Assembly: GCA_030066975.1 (NCBI GenBank)
Contig: JASJAO010000007.1
Coordinates: 186,001 to 250,000 of the forward strand
Reading direction: 5' to 3'
DNA from: Henriciella sp.
Lineage (GTDB): Bacteria > Pseudomonadota > Alphaproteobacteria > Caulobacterales > Hyphomonadaceae
DNA length: 64,000 bases
The notes beneath the pieces are model-generated. The model searched no databases. It saw only the letters and a program-made list of their open reading frames with translations, and was not told the DNA's origin. The position numbers and the translations under genes are program-made. Shown piece by piece: positions 36,436 to 45,217 of this stretch (its first letter is position 1; each line of letters starts with the position of its first letter).

Positions 36436-38367
36436 ATGATCAAAGCATGGCTGACGCAACTCACAGCACTTGTTGGTGGTTTGTTGTTGATCTCCGGCGC
36501 AGCACTTGCCCAAGACCCGGCAGAGCCCACTGCGCCGCCCCCGTCTCCGCTGCCTGGACTGGAAGACTTCGTTGACGGGGTCATGCAAGGCGTGTTGCGT
36601 GATCGCCCAATCCCCGGTGCGGTGGTCGCAATCGTTAAGGATGGTGAGATTCAGCTGCTCAAAGGTTATGGCTATGCCGATCTGGAGAATAAAATTCCGG
36701 TCGATCCGGAACGCTCCCTGTTTCGTATCGCCTCGATCTCGAAACTGTTCGTCGGCATGGCGGTGATGCAACTGGTCGAACAAGACCTGATCGACCTGGA
36801 TGCAGATATCAACACTTACCTCGGAACGCCGCTCACACTACGGTTCGATACACCGGTGACAGTTCGCCATCTGCTGACCCACACTGGCGGCTTTGAGCAT
36901 GCCCAGATGGGCATCTTCACAGATAGCAAAGATCCAACCCCAACCTTGCAACAGGTCATTGACACGACGATGCCTGAGCAGGCCTTTGAGCCGGGGCTCT
37001 ATCCCGCCTACTCTAATCACGGTTTTGTCGTGCTTGGCCGGATTGTCGAAGAGGTCAGCGGCCTAAGCTATGATGATTATGTCGAGCAGCACGTTATGGC
37101 ACCAATTGGCATGACCAGCTCCAGCGCCCATCAACCCGTTCCTGGAGCGCTCGCTGACCAAGTGGTTACCAGTTATTCAATGAGCGCAAACGAGTTCGTC
37201 CCTCAGCCATTCGAAATCGTTGCGGCAAGCCCCGGGGGCGCGATCAGTGCGACAGGCCTCGACATGGCGCGCTATGCGATTGCAGCGCTCAAAGCGGAGC
37301 GTTCAGCTGACATTGTTTCTGCAGCGTCTTTTGACGCCTTGCAATCGGTGCAGTTTCGCGTCGATCCAAGGGTTATGGGCATGGGTTTTTCCTTCCCGGT
37401 CCAAAACCTGGAGGGACGGCCAGCCTGGTATCATACGGGCGGCCTGATGTACGCCTCCAGCCGCCTGACGGCACTGTCGGAAGAAGATTTTGCGGTGTTT
37501 ACCGCGTTCAATACTGGCGGGCCCGGTCATGGTGCTGGAAACATTCTGTGGGAAGCCTTGATCGATCATTACTTCCCGATGCCCGCACCCGGTGATTTTC
37601 CTACTCCGCCGCCACAAGCTGATATGCAAAAATACGAAGGGGCGTATCAAACCTCTGGCAGTTTCTACCACAGCTTTCCGGCGCTGAGTGCGGCCACCGG
37701 TCAGACGGTTGTTGAAGCCACAGGTGATGGCGAACTCACGCTTTCCAACCAGTGGGGTACGACAGTTTGGCGCTGGGTGGCTGAGGATCGATTCCGGCGC
37801 CCCGATAGCGCCGACACAAGCGGCTTTGGCGATCTTCTGTTTCTATTCGAAGACGGCGCGACTCATCCCTACGCGTCGACGCGGTTCAATCAAACGACGC
37901 GTATCAATCTACGTCAAACCGGGTGGCGTGATTTTCGGGTGGCAGAGTCGATGCTCGGCCATGGCCGCTTGATCGGCAAAGTCCTGGCCGTGGTGCTCTT
38001 GATATTAGCTGGTGTGGCTTTGCTCCGGCGCAAATGGTTCGTCGCAGCCGCGAATGCCGCGACGCTGCTTGGTCTGATGACGATATCGCGGTTCCTATCG
38101 GAACGCGGCATCCTGGCCCCGAATTTCTCTGGTCTGGAACCGCTGTCGCTTGAGATGCCGCCGGAGCTGAAAGCGCTGCTGATGCAACCGACGATTGCCC
38201 TTTCGCTTGTCGCAGTCGGCGCCGCGCTCGCCGGGTTTGCCATCTGGCGTGGACCGCGCCTTGACGGTCGCGCGGGCCTTGTCTTTTTAACCACCCATAT
38301 TGCCACAATCGGACTATGGATCTTCATCGTGCTCTTCCTGCAAGAGTGGCGCCTATTGTTTGCCTAG
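36436..38367 (+). CDS. Membrane-anchored S12 serine hydrolase (class C beta-lactamase fold)
   Basis: Periplasmic serine hydrolase of 643 residues. ATG 36436 has AGGAGA 6 bases upstream and a clear signal peptide (ending GAALAQ). Active-site motifs are SISK (about residue 100) and YSNH (about 195). The protein finishes with about four membrane helices. It is divergent from a paralogue on the minus strand with two motif 1 sites between them, and is followed after 13 bases by an S9 peptidase. The longer open frame upstream is an artefact of the divergent gene. Confidence 0.87.
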   Translation: MIKAWLTQLTALVGGLLLISGAALAQDPAEPTAPPPSPLPGLEDFVDGVMQGVLRDRPIPGAVVAIVKDGEIQLLKGYGYADLENKIPVDPERSLFRIASISKLFVGMAVMQLVEQDLIDLDADINTYLGTPLTLRFDTPVTVRHLLTHTGGFEHAQMGIFTDSKDPTPTLQQVIDTTMPEQAFEPGLYPAYSNHGFVVLGRIVEEVSGLSYDDYVEQHVMAPIGMTSSSAHQPVPGALADQVVTSYSMSANEFVPQPFEIVAASPGGAISATGLDMARYAIAALKAERSADIVSAASFDALQSVQFRVDPRVMGMGFSFPVQNLEGRPAWYHTGGLMYASSRLTALSEEDFAVFTAFNTGGPGHGAGNILWEALIDHYFPMPAPGDFPTPPPQADMQKYEGAYQTSGSFYHSFPALSAATGQTVVEATGDGELTLSNQWGTTVWRWVAEDRFRRPDSADTSGFGDLLFLFEDGATHPYASTRFNQTTRINLRQTGWRDFRVAESMLGHGRLIGKVLAVVLLILAGVALLRRKWFVAAANAATLLGLMTISRFLSERGILAPNFSGLEPLSLEMPPELKALLMQPTIALSLVAVGAALAGFAIWRGPRLDGRAGLVFLTTHIATIGLWIFIVLFLQEWRLLFA

Positions 38368-38380
38368 GGGGACTTCATTC

Positions 38381-40480
38381 ATGTCACGACTTCAGAACCT
38401 GATCATTGGGCTCGCAGCACCATTCGTGATCAGCGCCTGCGCCACAGCGCAAACCGCGACGCTGCCCGATTATCTCGATATGACGTATACGACACGGGTC
38501 GCTGCGGCTTCACAGGCCGAAACCGTGGCTTGGGTTGATCGGAAACTTGGTGAAGAAACGCTGTTTGTCGCCACTGGCGATATGACTGAGACAACGATGA
38601 TTGCAGAACTAAGCGGTGACGTCGGTGACACGTTTCGCGGTCTTACGCTTTCACCTGATGGGCAATGGATGACCTATCGGCAAGGCCCATCCAGCTCTCC
38701 CAGCGGGCGCACCCCGAACCCTGCAGGATTGGTCGAGCCACTTGAAGATATTCTCTGGCTCGTCAATCTTTCCGCAGGGACCGCGCCGATCAGCCTACCG
38801 GCGAAATCCGGCTCGCCGACCTTCAGCCCTGACAGCTCTCACCTCGCCATCACTCATGGCGGTTCGATCCGGATTTTGGAGCTTACCACCGATCTCACAG
38901 ATACACCTGATCTGCCGGACCCCCTGTTTGAAGATATGGGTGGCATCTGGGAATATGCCTGGTCGCCGGATGGTCAGTCCGTTGCCTTTATCAGTGGGCG
39001 GCGGGTCACCTCTTATGTCGGCGTCTTCACGCTTGGCAGTGACCGCGTGCGCTGGATCGCCCCCAGCACCAGTCAGGATATGAGCCTGTCCTGGTCTCCG
39101 GATGGCACCGCTTTAGCCTGGGTCCGCATCGAAGGGCGCAGCCGCTACAAAGTGACGAACGTCATGTCGGGCTGGCCGTTTGAGATCTGGACGGCTGATG
39201 TCGCCTCGGGCGAGGCTGAAAGGCTCTACAAGACCCCGGGCCGGGATGGCTCTGAGCAACTCAGTTTTCCCGTCCCATGGCTCGCTGACGGACGTGTCGC
39301 CTTCCTGTCAGAGGAAGACGGCTTCTCCCATATCTATATCGGCGACCGCGACACGGGTGAGATCACCCAGATCACAAGTGGCACCTGTGAAATTGAAAAG
39401 CTGCTTATCGATGCCACCGCCACGCGGCTGCTGACCGGATCCAACTGTGTCGACCGCGACAGGCGCGAAGTCTCGCTGGTGGAGATCGATAGCAACACGA
39501 TGACCCGTATCAGCGCGCCGGGAACGATCGCGACAGACCCCGCTTTTGTGGGTACAGACGGCAAGGTGTTCTATCGCTCTGCCGATGCGCAGACCCCGCC
39601 CGCACCGACCCTCAATGACGGCACCGGTATCGAGACGGCGCTGACTGAACCGCGTCGCATGACCCTGTTTGCCGCTCCACGCCAGATCAGCTTCAACGCA
39701 CCTGATGGCATGGAAATCACTGGCACCTTATTTCCGGCCCAAGGGGTAGGCGACGGCGAGACAACCCCGGCTGTGGTCTATGTCCATGGCGGGCCTGTAC
39801 GCCAGATGATGCCAGGTGTTCATCGCTCCATTTATTATGCCAACGCCTATGCGACCAACCAGTATCTGGCAGCGCAAGGCATCACGGTATTGTCGGTCAA
39901 TTACCGAACCGGACGCGGGTTTGGGCGCGATTTCCGGAGTTGGCCAACCTATGGACCGCATGGGGCGGATGAAGTGCAGGATGTGATTGCGGCGGGAGAA
40001 TATCTGGCTCAGCTGGACACTGTGGATGCCGAGCGGGTCGGCATCTATGGCGGCTCAGTTGGCGGGTATCTCACCGCGCTTTCGCTTGGGCGCCGCTCCG
40101 ATCTGTTTAAAGCCGGTGTCTCCTGGCACGGCATTTATGATTGGACCTATTGGAAGGAAAATCCAGCTCCGGGCGTCTTCAACTTCACGCCTTGGGGAAC
40201 CTCCACATCAAGCGAGGATACCAACTGGGAAAGCTCGCCCATGTCGCATGTCGAGACCTGGACGTCGCCAACGCTTCTGATCTCAGGCGACGATGATCGC
40301 AACGTTCTGTTCGATGAGTTCGTGACGATGCACATCGCCTTGGAAGATGCCGGACAGCCGGTTGAGGCGATGGTTTTACCCAACGAGATTCATGGTTTCC
40401 TGATGCATCAATCCTGGGTCGATGTTCTGGAGCGGACGACAGACTTCCTGCAAGCACACCTTAGCGAGGCAGAAGACTAG
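38381..40480 (+). CDS. S9 peptidase, secreted (prolyl oligopeptidase family)
   Basis: Third S9 peptidase, 699 residues. The N-terminal signal contains VISACA, a plausible lipobox at Cys about 20. A propeller region (WSPDG repeats between about 180 and 260) precedes the catalytic domain with GGSVGGY near residue 558, DDDRN near 635 and a C-terminal EIHGF His motif. It is the second gene of the operon with the S12 hydrolase. Its stop overlaps the convergent M81 gene by 4 bases. It is probably a di- or tripeptidyl peptidase of the periplasm. Confidence 0.9.
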   Translation: MSRLQNLIIGLAAPFVISACATAQTATLPDYLDMTYTTRVAAASQAETVAWVDRKLGEETLFVATGDMTETTMIAELSGDVGDTFRGLTLSPDGQWMTYRQGPSSSPSGRTPNPAGLVEPLEDILWLVNLSAGTAPISLPAKSGSPTFSPDSSHLAITHGGSIRILELTTDLTDTPDLPDPLFEDMGGIWEYAWSPDGQSVAFISGRRVTSYVGVFTLGSDRVRWIAPSTSQDMSLSWSPDGTALAWVRIEGRSRYKVTNVMSGWPFEIWTADVASGEAERLYKTPGRDGSEQLSFPVPWLADGRVAFLSEEDGFSHIYIGDRDTGEITQITSGTCEIEKLLIDATATRLLTGSNCVDRDRREVSLVEIDSNTMTRISAPGTIATDPAFVGTDGKVFYRSADAQTPPAPTLNDGTGIETALTEPRRMTLFAAPRQISFNAPDGMEITGTLFPAQGVGDGETTPAVVYVHGGPVRQMMPGVHRSIYYANAYATNQYLAAQGITVLSVNYRTGRGFGRDFRSWPTYGPHGADEVQDVIAAGEYLAQLDTVDAERVGIYGGSVGGYLTALSLGRRSDLFKAGVSWHGIYDWTYWKENPAPGVFNFTPWGTSTSSEDTNWESSPMSHVETWTSPTLLISGDDDRNVLFDEFVTMHIALEDAGQPVEAMVLPNEIHGFLMHQSWVDVLERTTDFLQAHLSEAED

Positions 40481-41949
40481 GGAAACGGCGCGGGCTCGGC
40501 TACTTCAACCCGCGGCCAGTAATCGGGCGCGCGACGCTCAAAGACAAGCGCTTTGAAGTCTGACTGCAGCGCGCCAGGTGTATCGATATAGAGTGTTTCG
40601 GCGGCGATTGGGCCAAACCCGGCGGAGAAATGCTCACTCGATTTCACCACCACAACGCGTCGTTTAGCGAGTTCAATGCCCAAATCCTCGTATGCCTGCG
40701 GCGAGAAGACTTGTGCCCTGATTGAAGTCAGAATGAGATCCAACCCTGCTGTCTCGAACCAGACCGATGTACCAAGATGCGAGGCCGAACCACCAAGCCC
40801 CGGCTGCACATGATCTGTATTTATGGCGCGCACGGTGCCGACGAGGTCGAGCGGCCGACCCGAGCTCGGCCCGCATTTGCCACCAACTCGCAATTTCAGC
40901 TCGGTCCCGACACCGGCATTCTGGCAAATCTCAACCGCGCCCATATCCCAGAAGAAGCCGAGCGCCGCATTGGTCACACCACGCTCCAGGAAGCGCTCCA
41001 GAATGAACGTTGAATCCGTCATAGCGCCACCGCCAGCATTGTCGGCCACATCTGCCATGACGATCAGCCCCTCCGGCGCCGAGCCGATCTGGTCGATCGC
41101 GGCATCAATGGAGATGAGTTCAACCACCCCGGCCTCACGCAAACCGACAACCCGCTCGCTCAACTGTTTAGCCACAGCCTCAGCCTGCTCGGCATCACCG
41201 TCGACGACGGCCCAGACTTTAGCGCCACCGTCGGGCACATCTGCCCAGGGAAAGCCATGGCCAAACGAGACTGACAACACCCCATCCTGACCTTCCATAG
41301 CCTTCATTTCGGCGACGAAGCTCTTGGTCGGCTCCTGCAATGTACGCCACAAGCCGAGCGTCTTGCAGTCATAAGCGCGGGTTACAGGCTTGATCTCACC
41401 ACGCTGCGTTGCAGCGCATAGATTGTAGAGTTCAATCGCCCGTTCCGCGACATCAGTGTGGGGATACTCTTTGTAAGCAATAAGCACGTCAGCCTGTTCG
41501 AGCATTGCCGCGCTTGTATGGCAATGCGGATCGACAATCGCACCAACCACGCACTCCGGTCCGACCAGCGCTCTCACCTCAGTCAGAATATCTCCCTCAC
41601 AATCATCATAGCCATCTGCAACCATCGCCCCGTGAAGCGAAAACAGGACCATATCGACCGGCAAGGCAGCTTTCAGGTCTTCCAGAATGACGTCCCGAAA
41701 CTCTTCATAGAGCGCCCGCGGTGTCAGGCCCGAAGGCTGGGCAAATACACAAAGGCTCTCAACACTCTCATAGCCTTCCCCCTCAGCCATGCCCTTCCAC
41801 AAGCCAAGCAAGGGTCCAAACAAGGACTTCTCCGGATGCGCCGAACCATCACCACGATAGATGCCATATTCTTCGAACGCGCGGAGACCCGTCGGCACAG
41901 GCGAAAATGTGTTGGTTTCAGTGGCAAGACAGGCGGTGAACAGTTTCAT
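40477..41949 (-). CDS. M81 metallopeptidase, MlrC/microcystinase C-like
   Basis: MlrC-family protein of 490 residues without a signal peptide. The metal site reads DPHCH (Asp 140, His 142) with a later His 164 in YPHTD. The 22-residue spacing equals that of the Zn ligands reported for microcystinase C. ETNTFSP (about 11-17) and SLHGAMV (about 104-110) are also conserved. MlrC cleaves linear peptide fragments of microcystin in sphingomonads; relatives act on other small peptides or amides. It lies 9 bases downstream of a DAO-type oxidase, in the same motif 1-linked operon. The true substrate is unknown. Confidence 0.87.
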   Translation of the reverse strand: MKLFTACLATETNTFSPVPTGLRAFEEYGIYRGDGSAHPEKSLFGPLLGLWKGMAEGEGYESVESLCVFAQPSGLTPRALYEEFRDVILEDLKAALPVDMVLFSLHGAMVADGYDDCEGDILTEVRALVGPECVVGAIVDPHCHTSAAMLEQADVLIAYKEYPHTDVAERAIELYNLCAATQRGEIKPVTRAYDCKTLGLWRTLQEPTKSFVAEMKAMEGQDGVLSVSFGHGFPWADVPDGGAKVWAVVDGDAEQAEAVAKQLSERVVGLREAGVVELISIDAAIDQIGSAPEGLIVMADVADNAGGGAMTDSTFILERFLERGVTNAALGFFWDMGAVEICQNAGVGTELKLRVGGKCGPSSGRPLDLVGTVRAINTDHVQPGLGGSASHLGTSVWFETAGLDLILTSIRAQVFSPQAYEDLGIELAKRRVVVVKSSEHFSAGFGPIAAETLYIDTPGALQSDFKALVFERRAPDYWPRVEVAEPAPFP

Positions 41950-41958
41950 CTCTTATCC

Positions 41959-43086
41959 TTATGACTCGATACGCGTCTCAGCAGGTGCAAAGCGGGCGGG
42001 CGTTATTCTGTCTCTCAAGGCGTCGATCGCAGATATGCCCGATGATGGCCCATTCAGAATCAAACCGCTCGCATAAGCCGCTGCGCCAAAACAGGTTTGA
42101 ACCCCGACCCCACCTTGCCCGGCTAACCAGAAGTAGCCTTCGGCCAAAGTGTCAAATCCGATCACAAACTCCCGGTCCGGTGCAAATGTCCGGAGCCCCG
42201 CCCAGGAGGCCTGCACATGCCTGACTTCGATATCAAGTGCCTGCTGCGCCTCATGAATGCCGATTGCGATATCCAGTTCTTCAGGCTGAGCATCACAAGG
42301 CGGCGTGTGGGTTTCGTCTGCCGGAGAGATGAGCAATCGACCGGCATCAGGTTTGACATAAAAATCTTCGGCAGGATTGATGATGAAGGGCCAGTCTTCG
42401 ATTTCGAGCCCGTCCGGAGCCTCGACCGTGGCCGCGGTCCGGCGCATAGGCGTAAAACCAATATGCTGCGCGCCAAAGAGTTGCCCAACCGGATCCGCCC
42501 ACGCCCCGGCCGCATTGACCACAATTGGCGCCGAGACAATAGCTTGCGGCGTTTCAATGCGCCAAAGACCACTCTGGCGATTGGCCGCCTGCACAGTGTG
42601 TCCTGCCAGAAACCGACCGCCACGGGCCTGAATTCCGCGCCGAAAGCCCTCGATCAAAACATGCACATCAATGTCGTAGACTTCATCCTCATATGCGGCG
42701 GAATGAAGCCAGTCACGCCGCAGGATCGGAACTCTGGCAACTGCTTGATCGGGTGAACAAGGCGCCATACCCACAGTAGATGACATCAGGTTCTTCAAGT
42801 CCTGGGTCTGGTGTTTATTGGCCACCCAAAGCGCACCGCGGTGGTTGAGCACGGGCCGATCAAACCCAATCGGAGGCTCATGCAGAGACGCCGCTCCAGC
42901 CGCTGTGATTGTCTGAACTACTTCGGAGCCGAGAGAGGGTACCAACAAGGCAGCGGAACGACCGGAACTATGATATCCGGCAAACGCCTCACGTTCGAGC
43001 ACAATCACATGCGCATGTTCCGCAAGCGTATAGGCTGCGGACAAGCCTGCGACTCCGGCACCAATGACAATAATATCAGCCTGCAC
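41959..43086 (-). CDS. FAD-dependent amino acid oxidase (DAO family)
   Basis: D-amino-acid-oxidase/glycine-oxidase-fold enzyme of 375 residues. The GTG start at 43086 has AAGG about 10 bases upstream. The FAD motif GAGVAGLS is at 8-15, SSGRSAALLVPSLG (about 40-53) is typical of DAO proteins, and the C-terminal WLAGQGGVGVQT loop binds flavin. It oxidises an amine or D-/N-substituted amino acid to a 2-oxo acid or aldehyde; specificity cannot be read. It is first in the operon with M81. A pair of motif 1 sites lies upstream, shared with the divergent serine hydrolase. Confidence 0.88.
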   Translation of the reverse strand: MQADIIVIGAGVAGLSAAYTLAEHAHVIVLEREAFAGYHSSGRSAALLVPSLGSEVVQTITAAGAASLHEPPIGFDRPVLNHRGALWVANKHQTQDLKNLMSSTVGMAPCSPDQAVARVPILRRDWLHSAAYEDEVYDIDVHVLIEGFRRGIQARGGRFLAGHTVQAANRQSGLWRIETPQAIVSAPIVVNAAGAWADPVGQLFGAQHIGFTPMRRTAATVEAPDGLEIEDWPFIINPAEDFYVKPDAGRLLISPADETHTPPCDAQPEELDIAIGIHEAQQALDIEVRHVQASWAGLRTFAPDREFVIGFDTLAEGYFWLAGQGGVGVQTCFGAAAYASGLILNGPSSGISAIDALRDRITPARFAPAETRIES

Positions 43087-43137
43087 GTTGAACAGCCTTC
43101 AGACACCCGAATTTGGACCTGCAAATTGCTTGCAATG

Positions 43138-43151
43138 GTTCCGATTGTAAA
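43138..43151. promoter_or_regulatory. Motif 1 operator, degenerate (first of a pair)
   Basis: GTTCCGATTGTAAA keeps TTCC-GATT and AAA. It lies 52 bases upstream of the DAO start and 19 bases before the next site. Confidence 0.45.
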
Positions 43152-43156
43152 GCAGA

Positions 43157-43170
43157 TTTCCAATCAGAAA
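43157..43170. promoter_or_regulatory. Motif 1 operator (second of a pair)
   Basis: TTTCCAATCAGAAA differs from consensus at one core base. It is 49 bases upstream of the divergent serine hydrolase start (43220). Confidence 0.6.
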
Positions 43171-43219
43171 CAAAATGGATGACAGCCGAGCACTTTGTGG
43201 TCGATGAACGAGGGTTGTG

Positions 43220-45190
43220 ATGAAAAAGTCAGACGGTATGGACGAAGCCATTGCGCTTTCAAGACCGGGATTGCGATGGTCGGCCTATTTCGCCCAGTTA
43301 TTTCTGGCTGTGCTTCTGTTCTCCAGCGTCGGCTTTGCTCAGACTGAGGGCGCACCTGTCATCATCCCGGCGGAGGAAGACACGGCGCTCCTCTCATCTG
43401 ATCCGGTCGCAGAAGGCGCACAGACTTTCCTGGATCAGGTGCTCGCCGCTGAAGTAGAGGAGCGCGAGATTGTCGGTGCGGCGGCTGTTCTGCTCAAAGA
43501 TGGAGAGATGATCGCTGCGAGCGGTGCAGGTTTCGCTGATGCCGCGGCAAATATTGCGGTCGATCCGGAGGCGACCCGGTTTCGCCTGGGATCGATTTCA
43601 AAGCTGATCACGGCGACGGCAGTCATGCAGCTGGTCGATCGCGGCGATCTGGATCTGGACACGGACATCAACGCCTATGTCGATTTCGACATTCCGGGAG
43701 GGTTCGGTGAAGAGATCACGCTGCGCCACCTTCTGACGCATACGGCCGGATATTCCGATGTTTACTCCCTCATCTTTCTGCCTGACGATACGTATCACCT
43801 GCCATTGGAAGACTATGTCAAAACCTATCAACCGCCGGTCGTTTACGCACCTGGCTCGACGCTGGCCTACTCCAACTACAGTATGGCGCTGGCCGGTTAC
43901 ATCGTGCAAAACGTCTCCGGCCAGAGCTACGAAAAGTACGTGCAAGACCAGATTTTTCGTCCGCTGGGCATGGCCTCCGCAACGATGATGCAACCCCTTC
44001 CCGAAGGCGACCCGGCCTTGTCGGTAGGTTATATGAGGGGCAATCAGCCCGGTCCGTTCGAGTATATCGGTGCTGAACCATACGGGGCTCTGACCTCAAC
44101 TCTAACCGACTTTGCCAAATTCTATGCCGCACTTCAGCGCGGTGGAGAGTTTGAAGGCGCGCGCATCCTGTCGGCCGAACGCGTCGCCGAAATGCTGACC
44201 CTGCAGGATATGGATCCGGCGACAGAGAAGACCGGATCTGGGTTCGGCATCGGGTTCGCAATGGAAACCTCAGGCCCTGCAGGTCGCGAGGCCTTTCATG
44301 GCGGAGACACTGTGCAATTCCACTCTAACGCGACGCTCTGGCTGGACCAGGGCTACGCGCTCATCATCTCACAGAACACTGATGGCTGGCGGATCGCCGG
44401 GGCAATCGAACGCGCATTTGAAGACTATGCAGGCTTCCCGAAATCTGCGCCTGGCACCGAAGTGCCTGATGCTGCAGAGGCCAAAAGTGTGGCTGGCACC
44501 TATTTCAATCCGCGTTATTCCAGCCATAGTATTTTGAAGATCGCCCAACTGGCCCAAGGTCGTTCAATTGCTGTGCATCCCGATGGCGGACTCCAATCAG
44601 GTCGCAGCCGGTTCGCCCGTATCGCGCCTTTCACCTATCAAGATGTTGAGCGCGCCGATCGGCTGCTGATCTTTCTCACAGACGAGTCCGGCAAGGTCAT
44701 CCAGGTCAAAGACAGTACTTATAGTGTCGGTCTGCCGGTGCCGTTTCTTGAGTCGCAAGCGGTCCAGTTCCCGCTTATCGGATTTGCCGTTACCGGCATG
44801 CTTGTCGCCTTGGTGTGTGGACTGGTCGCGTTGATCACGAGACTCTTTCGACAGGACAGACCCTGGCCCAAACGTTGGCTCGTCTCTGGCCTTATGGGCA
44901 CTGGTTTCCTGGTGTGTCTTGGCGGGTTCGCGGCGACCATTCTTGGTATCCAGAACGATGTGATGAGTATGACCCCGGAGCGGAACACAGCCATTCGCCT
45001 GTTCCAGTTGTTTGGATGGGTGTTTATCGCTGCCCTCGTGGGTCTGTCCTGGCTGAGTTATCGCGATTGGATGGCCCGCCAGATCGGCTGGCTGAGTTCT
45101 GCCGCGACCTCAGTCTTCCTCTTGAGCGGGCTGGCCGGGGTCTGGTTTCTCGCCACCTGGAACGTTTTGACGTTCAACCTGCGATACTAA
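43220..45190 (+). CDS. Membrane-anchored S12 serine hydrolase (class C beta-lactamase fold)
   Basis: Periplasmic serine hydrolase of 656 residues, closely related to the one at 29972-31933. A charged N-region precedes one hydrophobic signal or anchor helix ending near SSVGFAQ. SISK (about residue 124) and YSNY (about 210) mark the active site; a HGGDTV motif occurs late in the domain, as in the paralogue. The C-terminus has about four helices ending in FNLRY. Gene order is divergent from the DAO-M81 operon with a motif 1 pair between. ATG 43220 is preferred to the overlapping GTG 43217. Confidence 0.87.
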   Translation: MKKSDGMDEAIALSRPGLRWSAYFAQLFLAVLLFSSVGFAQTEGAPVIIPAEEDTALLSSDPVAEGAQTFLDQVLAAEVEEREIVGAAAVLLKDGEMIAASGAGFADAAANIAVDPEATRFRLGSISKLITATAVMQLVDRGDLDLDTDINAYVDFDIPGGFGEEITLRHLLTHTAGYSDVYSLIFLPDDTYHLPLEDYVKTYQPPVVYAPGSTLAYSNYSMALAGYIVQNVSGQSYEKYVQDQIFRPLGMASATMMQPLPEGDPALSVGYMRGNQPGPFEYIGAEPYGALTSTLTDFAKFYAALQRGGEFEGARILSAERVAEMLTLQDMDPATEKTGSGFGIGFAMETSGPAGREAFHGGDTVQFHSNATLWLDQGYALIISQNTDGWRIAGAIERAFEDYAGFPKSAPGTEVPDAAEAKSVAGTYFNPRYSSHSILKIAQLAQGRSIAVHPDGGLQSGRSRFARIAPFTYQDVERADRLLIFLTDESGKVIQVKDSTYSVGLPVPFLESQAVQFPLIGFAVTGMLVALVCGLVALITRLFRQDRPWPKRWLVSGLMGTGFLVCLGGFAATILGIQNDVMSMTPERNTAIRLFQLFGWVFIAALVGLSWLSYRDWMARQIGWLSSAATSVFLLSGLAGVWFLATWNVLTFNLRY

Positions 45191-45217
45191 TTGGGGTCAC
45201 GTGTCGTTCACCCCCAA
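45191..45217. terminator. Possible weak bidirectional terminator
   Basis: TTGGGG and CCCCAA form an imperfect stem around a 15-base loop between two convergent genes. There is no strong T run on either side, so support is weak. Confidence 0.25.

Noticed and set aside
40477-43086. A true microcystin (mlr) cluster
   Set aside because: There is an MlrC-like protein and MlrB-fold hydrolases, but no MlrA-type membrane protease, and the gene order differs; kept only as a hypothesis.
29972-45190. Antibiotic resistance (beta-lactamase) reading of the S12 genes
   Set aside because: The SxxK/YxN motifs are shared by many hydrolases; the long membrane tails and peptide gene context do not fit a secreted class C beta-lactamase.
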